A DNA stretch of 64,000 bases from Pokkaliibacter plantistimulans (GTDB lineage: Bacteria > Pseudomonadota > Gammaproteobacteria > Pseudomonadales > Balneatricaceae). Positions 59,658-64,000 of this stretch are shown in pieces (the first letter of the stretch is position 1; each line of letters starts with the position of its first letter). Where the stretch lies: contig NZ_CP177354.1 of the NCBI RefSeq assembly GCF_046844695.1, positions 2,976,001 to 3,040,000 of the forward strand, written 5' to 3'. The notes below the pieces were generated by a model. The model searched no databases. It was not told where the DNA came from and was given only the letters and a program-made list of their open reading frames with translations. Position numbers and translations under genes: made by a program.

Positions 59658-61191
59658 GGAAGTGACCTCCGGTGACGGCCATGCGTTTGAGCTGGCGTGA
59701 TGGGCGGTAGCGATCTTCACCATAGGCTTGCTGCATATGGGTGAGCACCTGATGAATGCGCTGAGTACCGACGGCTTCGGCCCAGGCCAGCGGGCCACGG
59801 GGATAGTTGACGCCAAACTGCATGGCGATATCCGCATCGGCTGCACTGCATACCTGCTGCATGACGGCATCGGCCGCTTCGTTGGCCAGCATGGCGACGG
59901 TGCGCATCACCGCCAGCCCCGGTGCATCATCCAGCAAGGACAGCTGGATGCCCGCAAGAGCGAACAGCTCGGTCACCGGCTGCAGCACGCGCCTGTCGGC
60001 CTGATCGGCGATGGCCACGGCCAGACGACTGGCCTGCTGGTAATCCAGTGCCAGATCAAACAGCACCAGATTGGCCGTCGCCTCGGCCACGGCGCGCTCG
60101 CTGGCCATACGACCATCGGTCAGTGCCAGTACCGCATCACCCAGCAACAGGCGCCCCTGCTGATTGGCCAGACCCTGACGGCGAACGACATGGATGCCGG
60201 TTTGCTGCAGGCGGGTCAGCAGGGGTTCGGCGACCCCCAGATCACCTTCCACAATCAAGGTGGGCAGCTCGACAAGGGTGCTGCCTGCACTGCTGAGCGA
60301 CTGCGGCTGAGGTTGTACGGCGTCAGTACGATAGTCATAGAAACCGCGGCCACTCTTGCGCCCCAGTCGGCCTCCGTCCACCAGCGCCTTTTGTGTCAGC
60401 GATGGCAGAAAGCGCTGATCGCCGTAGTAGGCGTCGAATACCGAGCAGGTCACGGCATAATTCACGTCGTGGCCGATCAGATCCATCAGCTCGAATGGCC
60501 CCATGCGGAAGCCACCAGCGTCGCGCAGCAGGGCATCAATAGTGGCGGTGTCGGCGGCGCCTTCTTCCAGCAGGCGCAAGCCTTCGGCATAGAAGGGGCG
60601 GGCCAGCCGGTTAACGATGAAACCGGGGGTGGAGCGGGCATGCACCGGCTTTTTACCCCAGGCGCTGGCGCTGGCGTAGAGGGTTTCGGCGACATGGCGG
60701 TCGGTATCCAGACCGGAGATCACTTCCACCAGCTTCATGATCGGCGCTGGGTTAAAGAAGTGCAGACCGGCAAAACGTTCAGGGTGCTGCATCCCCGCCG
60801 CGATGGAGGTGATGGACAGCGAGGAGGTGTTGCTGGTCAGCAGGGTATCGGCCGCACACAGCTGCTCCAGCTCGGCGAACAGGCTGCGCTTGATGTCCAG
60901 ATTCTCGATGATGGCTTCCACTACCAGCCCGGCGTCGGCCAGCTGGCTCAACTCCTCAATGGGCTGCAGGCGGCTGAGGATGGCTTCGGCTTCGCTGTGA
61001 TCCAGCTTGCCGCGGCTGACTAGCTTGCCAAGCCCGGCACCGATACTGTCGATGGCACGAGACGCCGCGCCTTCAGCTTTATCAAACAGCTTGACCTGAT
61101 GGCCGTAACTGGCGGCGACCTGGGCAATACCTGCGCCCATGGCGCCTGCGCCAATAACGGCGACGATGGTGTCTTTGCTCAGAGGTGGCAT
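59641..61191 (-). CDS. paaH: 3-hydroxyadipyl-CoA dehydrogenase
   Basis: An NAD-dependent dehydrogenase of the 3-hydroxyacyl-CoA family that oxidises 3-hydroxyadipyl-CoA. The 516-residue protein has the N-terminal motif VAVIGAGAMGAGIAQVAAS and the signature FFNPAPIMKLVEVI. The C-terminal half contains a second 3HCDH_C-like repeat, as usual for PaaH. It overlaps paaI by 17 bp and follows paaG with a 15-bp gap. Confidence 0.95.
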   Translation of the reverse strand: MPPLSKDTIVAVIGAGAMGAGIAQVAASYGHQVKLFDKAEGAASRAIDSIGAGLGKLVSRGKLDHSEAEAILSRLQPIEELSQLADAGLVVEAIIENLDIKRSLFAELEQLCAADTLLTSNTSSLSITSIAAGMQHPERFAGLHFFNPAPIMKLVEVISGLDTDRHVAETLYASASAWGKKPVHARSTPGFIVNRLARPFYAEGLRLLEEGAADTATIDALLRDAGGFRMGPFELMDLIGHDVNYAVTCSVFDAYYGDQRFLPSLTQKALVDGGRLGRKSGRGFYDYRTDAVQPQPQSLSSAGSTLVELPTLIVEGDLGVAEPLLTRLQQTGIHVVRRQGLANQQGRLLLGDAVLALTDGRMASERAVAEATANLVLFDLALDYQQASRLAVAIADQADRRVLQPVTELFALAGIQLSLLDDAPGLAVMRTVAMLANEAADAVMQQVCSAADADIAMQFGVNYPRGPLAWAEAVGTQRIHQVLTHMQQAYGEDRYRPSRQLKRMAVTGGHFHVNAA

Positions 61192-61206
61192 GGTTGATCT
61201 CCTCTG

Positions 61207-61998
61207 TCAGTGGCCACGGAATTCGGGTTTGCGCTTCTGCATAAAGGCCGCCACACCTTCACGGTAATCCTCCGTGCGGCCCGCCAGACGTTGCAGGTCA
61301 CGCTCAAGATCGAGCTGCTGGTCCAGCGTGTTGGTGCTGCTGGCCTGCAGGGCACGCTTGATCAGTGCCAGTCCGGTGGTGGGCTGAGTGGCCAGATGAC
61401 GGGCGGACTGTAAAGCGGTATCGAGCAGCTCGGCATCCTCCACGCAGCGCCAGATCATGCCCCATTGTTCAGCCTGTTCGGCGCTGATCTTGTCACCCAG
61501 CATGGCCAGTGCCGTGGCGCGTGCAGGGCCGACCAGACGGGGTAGTGTCCAGGTGCCGCCTGAGTCCGGCACCAGCCCGATCTTGCAGAAGGCCTGAATA
61601 AAGCTGGCGCTGCGGGCGGCGAAAACGATGTCGCAGGCGAAGGCGATATTGGCACCGGCACCGGCAGCGACGCCGTTGACCGCACAGATCACCGGGAAAG
61701 GCAGACTGCGCAGGGTGCGGATCAGCGGGTTGTAGTTTTTCTCGATGGAAGCGCCGAGATCCGGCATGTCGGCGTCTGCGGCCACATTGCGATCAGACAG
61801 ATCCTGTCCGGCGCAGAAACCACGGCCATTGCCGGTGATCAGCAGGCAGCGAACCTGTTCATTGGCGCGGGCCTGTTTCAGCGCGTCCTTCACTTCCAGA
61901 TGCATGTCGGCATTGAAGCTGTTCAGGGCGGCGGGGCGGTTCAGGGTCAGAATGGCGACGCCTTGCTCGACGCTGTACTCGATATGTTGAAAGGACAT
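61207..61998 (-). CDS. paaG: 1,2-epoxyphenylacetyl-CoA isomerase
   Basis: A crotonase-fold isomerase that converts the epoxide to oxepin-CoA and shifts double bonds later in the route. The 263-residue protein has GNGRGFCAGQDLSDRNV, the oxyanion-hole motif, and FCKIGLVPDSGGTWTLPRLVG. It is close to paaF in sequence but belongs to the PaaG branch, judged by the GQDLSDR motif. It lies between paaF and paaH. Confidence 0.94.
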   Translation of the reverse strand: MSFQHIEYSVEQGVAILTLNRPAALNSFNADMHLEVKDALKQARANEQVRCLLITGNGRGFCAGQDLSDRNVAADADMPDLGASIEKNYNPLIRTLRSLPFPVICAVNGVAAGAGANIAFACDIVFAARSASFIQAFCKIGLVPDSGGTWTLPRLVGPARATALAMLGDKISAEQAEQWGMIWRCVEDAELLDTALQSARHLATQPTTGLALIKRALQASSTNTLDQQLDLERDLQRLAGRTEDYREGVAAFMQKRKPEFRGH

Positions 61999-62026
61999 AA
62001 CAACTCTCCTGCAGGAATCTCAGCAA

Positions 62027-62815
62027 TTAGCGACCGCGATAAACCGGGCGACGTTTTTCCAGAAAGGCACTGATGCCCTCGTTGCGGTCGGCGGTAGCAG
62101 CGAGGAAGGTAAAAGCCCGTCGCTCATACTGCAGACCACTGGAGAGAGTCATCTCCCAGGCTTTGTTCAGCACATCTTTGGCCTGCTGCACCGCCAGCGG
62201 CGCATGGCCAGCGATCTTGCGGGCCACGGCAATGGCGCGTTCCAGGGTCAGTTCCGGCTCGGTGATTTCGGCGATCAGACCCAGCTGCAATGCCCGGTCG
62301 GCACTGATGGCTTCACCAGTCAGCACCATCATGGCTGCGGCGGCTTTGCCTACGGCGCGGATAAGGCGCTGGGTGCCGCCCGCTCCGGGGATGATGCCGA
62401 GATTGATTTCCGGCTGGCCGAAAGAAGCACTGCGGGCAGCGATGATGATGTCGGCATGCATGGCCAGCTCACAGCCGCCACCGAGGGCAAAGCCATTCAC
62501 GGCGGCAATCAGAGGTTTGTTAAAGGCGGCGATACGGGCCCAGTGCTGAGGGCGTGGGTCCTGATGGACGCCGACGGCATCCAGATGAGCCATTTCCCGG
62601 ACGTCAGCACCCGCCGCAAAGGCGCGCTCGTTGCCGGTAATCACGACGGCGCGCACGTCTTCGCTATGGCTGAAGGTCTCCAGCACGTCGGCCAGCTCGG
62701 CCAGCAGGGCGGTGTTCAGGGCATTCAGGACTTCGGGGCGATTGAGCCGGATAACGGCCACACCCTCGGCAGGGGCTTCGATCAGAAGTAACCCGGGTGA
62801 GGTGGAATGATTCAC
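62027..62815 (-). CDS. paaF: 2,3-dehydroadipyl-CoA hydratase
   Basis: A crotonase-type enoyl-CoA hydratase that hydrates 2,3-dehydroadipyl-CoA. The 262-residue protein has AFAAGADVREM and the catalytic-Glu pattern FGQPEINLGIIPGAGGTQRL in outline. The start is GTG 62815 with an AGAG site nearby; a longer reading from 62869 has no support. It is the first gene of the leftward paaFGHIJ operon. Confidence 0.92.
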   Translation of the reverse strand: MNHSTSPGLLLIEAPAEGVAVIRLNRPEVLNALNTALLAELADVLETFSHSEDVRAVVITGNERAFAAGADVREMAHLDAVGVHQDPRPQHWARIAAFNKPLIAAVNGFALGGGCELAMHADIIIAARSASFGQPEINLGIIPGAGGTQRLIRAVGKAAAAMMVLTGEAISADRALQLGLIAEITEPELTLERAIAVARKIAGHAPLAVQQAKDVLNKAWEMTLSSGLQYERRAFTFLAATADRNEGISAFLEKRRPVYRGR

Positions 62816-63054
62816 GTTGTCGCTCTCTTGTTCTTGGATTCGCAGTCGCCGGTCACGCCCTGTATGCAACGAAGGCGCAGTCAGCGGGTTTATCTCTGTG
62901 TCAGAACCTGTTCGCGATCGGCAGTGCCCCGGCCTTACGACGCTTCCTCAGCGCTTCTTGCCTCGTTGGGTGCTGGCTTGCCAGATCGCGCATGCCGTTT
63001 GAGTCAACGGCCTGTCGTTATAAGTTGTGATGCAGGGCAGAGTAACGCCAAAAG

Positions 63055-63093
63055 TGATACTAATAAATAGTTAAAAATAAATATTACGTATCG
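63055..63093. promoter_or_regulatory. Candidate paa operator upstream of paaF
   Basis: TGATAC (63055-63060) and GTATCG (63088-63093) are separated by 27 nt. This matches the paired sites at the paaA promoter (TGATAC, 28 nt, GTATCA) closely in sequence and spacing. The AT-rich spacer resembles a promoter core. Confidence 0.6.
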
Positions 63094-63284
63094 TTAAATG
63101 TATTTTTTGAGGATTTTTGGCGGCTAGGGTGATGTGTTACGGTGCAGCTGATACTCGTTATTACGCTGATTTTTCAGCATTTATGGGCTGATATTTTCAC
63201 GCTTACAGCACTTCTCGCGCAGAGAGACCGAGCTGTGAGTGTCTGTCTATCGACTTTGGTTTTATGTGTTACAAGAATCAGTTT

Positions 63285-63313
63285 TTGACTTTAAAAAACG
63301 GTGTAATTAGGAT
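63285..63313 (+). promoter_or_regulatory. Candidate sigma-70 promoter of paaY
   Basis: TTGACT (63285-63290), 17-bp spacer and TAGGAT (63308-63313) place a start about 75 nt upstream of the paaY ATG. Confidence 0.5.
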
Positions 63314-63393
63314 CGGGCTATCGTCGGCTGCGATACCGCACCCTGACCAGAACGAATAACAACAAAAGCAAGAAGAGCAACGAGGAGTCACCC

Positions 63394-63984
63394 ATGCCTG
63401 TCTATCGCCTTGATGGCATTACCCCAGTTATTGATCCCACGGCCTTTGTTCACCCTACGGCAGTGCTGATCGGCGATGTCATTATCGGGCCGGGCTGCTA
63501 TGTGGGGCCCAATGCCAGCCTGCGTGGCGACTTTGGCCGACTGATTCTGGAAAAAGGCTCTAATCTGCAGGACAACTGCGTCATGCATGGCTTTCCGGAC
63601 AGCGACACCGTGGTGGAGGAAGACGGCCACATCGGCCACGGTGCGGTGCTGCATGGCTGCCGAATTGGACGCAATGCTCTGGTGGGGATGAATGCGGTGG
63701 TGATGGATGCGGCACATATCGGTGCTGAGTCCATCGTGGCGGCAGGCTCTTTTGTCAAAGCAGGCTTCAGTTGTGAGCCGCGTTCACTGGTCATGGGCAC
63801 ACCTGCCGTAGTCAAGCGCACCATCGGTGACGACGAGGTGAAGTGGAAAAGCAGCACCACTGCACAGTATCAGCAGCTGACCCGCCGCTGTCTGGCCACG
63901 CTGGAGGAATGTGAAGCGCTGACGGCGGTGGAGGCAGATCGCCCACGTCTGAAAACGGGCGATATCAAGCCGAAGGGGATGTAA
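63394..63984 (+). CDS. paaY: Phenylacetate degradation thioesterase, gamma-carbonic-anhydrase fold
   Basis: PaaY is a left-handed beta-helix (hexapeptide-repeat) protein that hydrolyses dead-end CoA thioesters, protecting the paa pathway from CoA trapping. The 196 residues show repeats such as VLIGDVIIGPGCYVGPNASLRGDFG and GHGAVLHGCRIGRNALVGMN in outline, with metal-binding histidines in HGFPDSD and IGHGAVLHGC. AACGAGGAG precedes the ATG. It is divergent from paaFGHIJ. Confidence 0.94.
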   Translation: MPVYRLDGITPVIDPTAFVHPTAVLIGDVIIGPGCYVGPNASLRGDFGRLILEKGSNLQDNCVMHGFPDSDTVVEEDGHIGHGAVLHGCRIGRNALVGMNAVVMDAAHIGAESIVAAGSFVKAGFSCEPRSLVMGTPAVVKRTIGDDEVKWKSSTTAQYQQLTRRCLATLEECEALTAVEADRPRLKTGDIKPKGM

Positions 63985-64000
63985 GCCCACTGCGCAAGTG

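Larger units (their letters stand above)
62816..63393. other. Divergent paaF/paaY intergenic region
   Basis: About 580 bp between paaF (leftward) and paaY (rightward). It is GC-rich near paaF and then strongly AT-rich from about 63050. It holds the operator pair and the paaY promoter. Small open frames on the plus strand near 62797-63070 have no support. Confidence 0.55.

Noticed and set aside
59728..61023. Long plus-strand open frame opposite paaH
   Set aside because: Antisense to a clear dehydrogenase gene, with no family features.

Overview
The window looks like the chromosome of a free-living, probably marine or aquatic, motile gammaproteobacterium of the Oceanospirillales/Pseudomonadales type. 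This rests on the gene families: FolE/FolX/FolM, PpsR-PpsA, TrpR, DUF3461, AguA/AguB, AcuR/AcuI-like proteins, a chemoreceptor, a diguanylate cyclase and an aerobic phenylacetate pathway. I cannot name the genus. Most of the window is ordinary core sequence. The 50.1-56.6 kb stretch is AT-richer and clearly accessory.

Layout. 1-8.2 kb: a MerR-type regulator (cut by the window edge), hemH, folX, folE, a DUF523/DUF1722 protein, an SDR39U1-type epimerase, an FAD oxidoreductase, folM and a secreted amidohydrolase. FolE, FolX and FolM together make tetrahydromonapterin. 8.3-17.2 kb: a Lon protease, a cold-shock protein, DUF3461, tRNA-Gly(GCC), divergent ppsR/ppsA and a secreted protein. 17.3-22.8 kb: trpR-trpE-trpG and a TetR gene-aguB-aguA, all leftward. 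23-28.1 kb: a D-2-hydroxyacid dehydrogenase, a YebC protein, and an acuR-like and acuI-like pair separated by a complete IS3-family element. 28.3-38.3 kb: a LacI-type regulator, a four-gene ABC importer, a metallophosphodiesterase, small secreted and membrane proteins and a sulfatase-superfamily hydrolase. This is probably a phosphodiester or phosphonate scavenging locus. 38.7-43.8 kb: a chemoreceptor, a MASE1-GGDEF protein, a VIT1/CCC1-like transporter and a small secreted protein.

43.9-64 kb is a phenylacetate (paa) catabolic region in two blocks: paaABCDE-paaZ and paaFGHIJ, with divergent paaY. paaK and the paa regulator are not in the window. Both blocks have a matching inverted repeat upstream (TGATAC, 27-28 nt, GTATCA/G), which in the paaA case overlaps a good sigma-70 promoter.

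Between the two blocks sits a decayed chromosomal integron. It has a 5' remnant of an integron integrase gene on the minus strand, an attI-like region, and seven gene cassettes on the plus strand. Five full attC sites and two partial ones are visible. The boundary cores pair with the inverse cores as expected for true cassettes. Cassette products include a DUF4917/SIR2-like protein, a PD-(D/E)XK nuclease-like protein, a protein with an RHIM-like amyloid motif and a glycine-rich hydrophobic C-terminus, and DUF7660, DUF3806 and DUF4279 proteins. A role in phage defence or self/non-self conflict is a reasonable but unproven reading. This is the most unusual part of the window.
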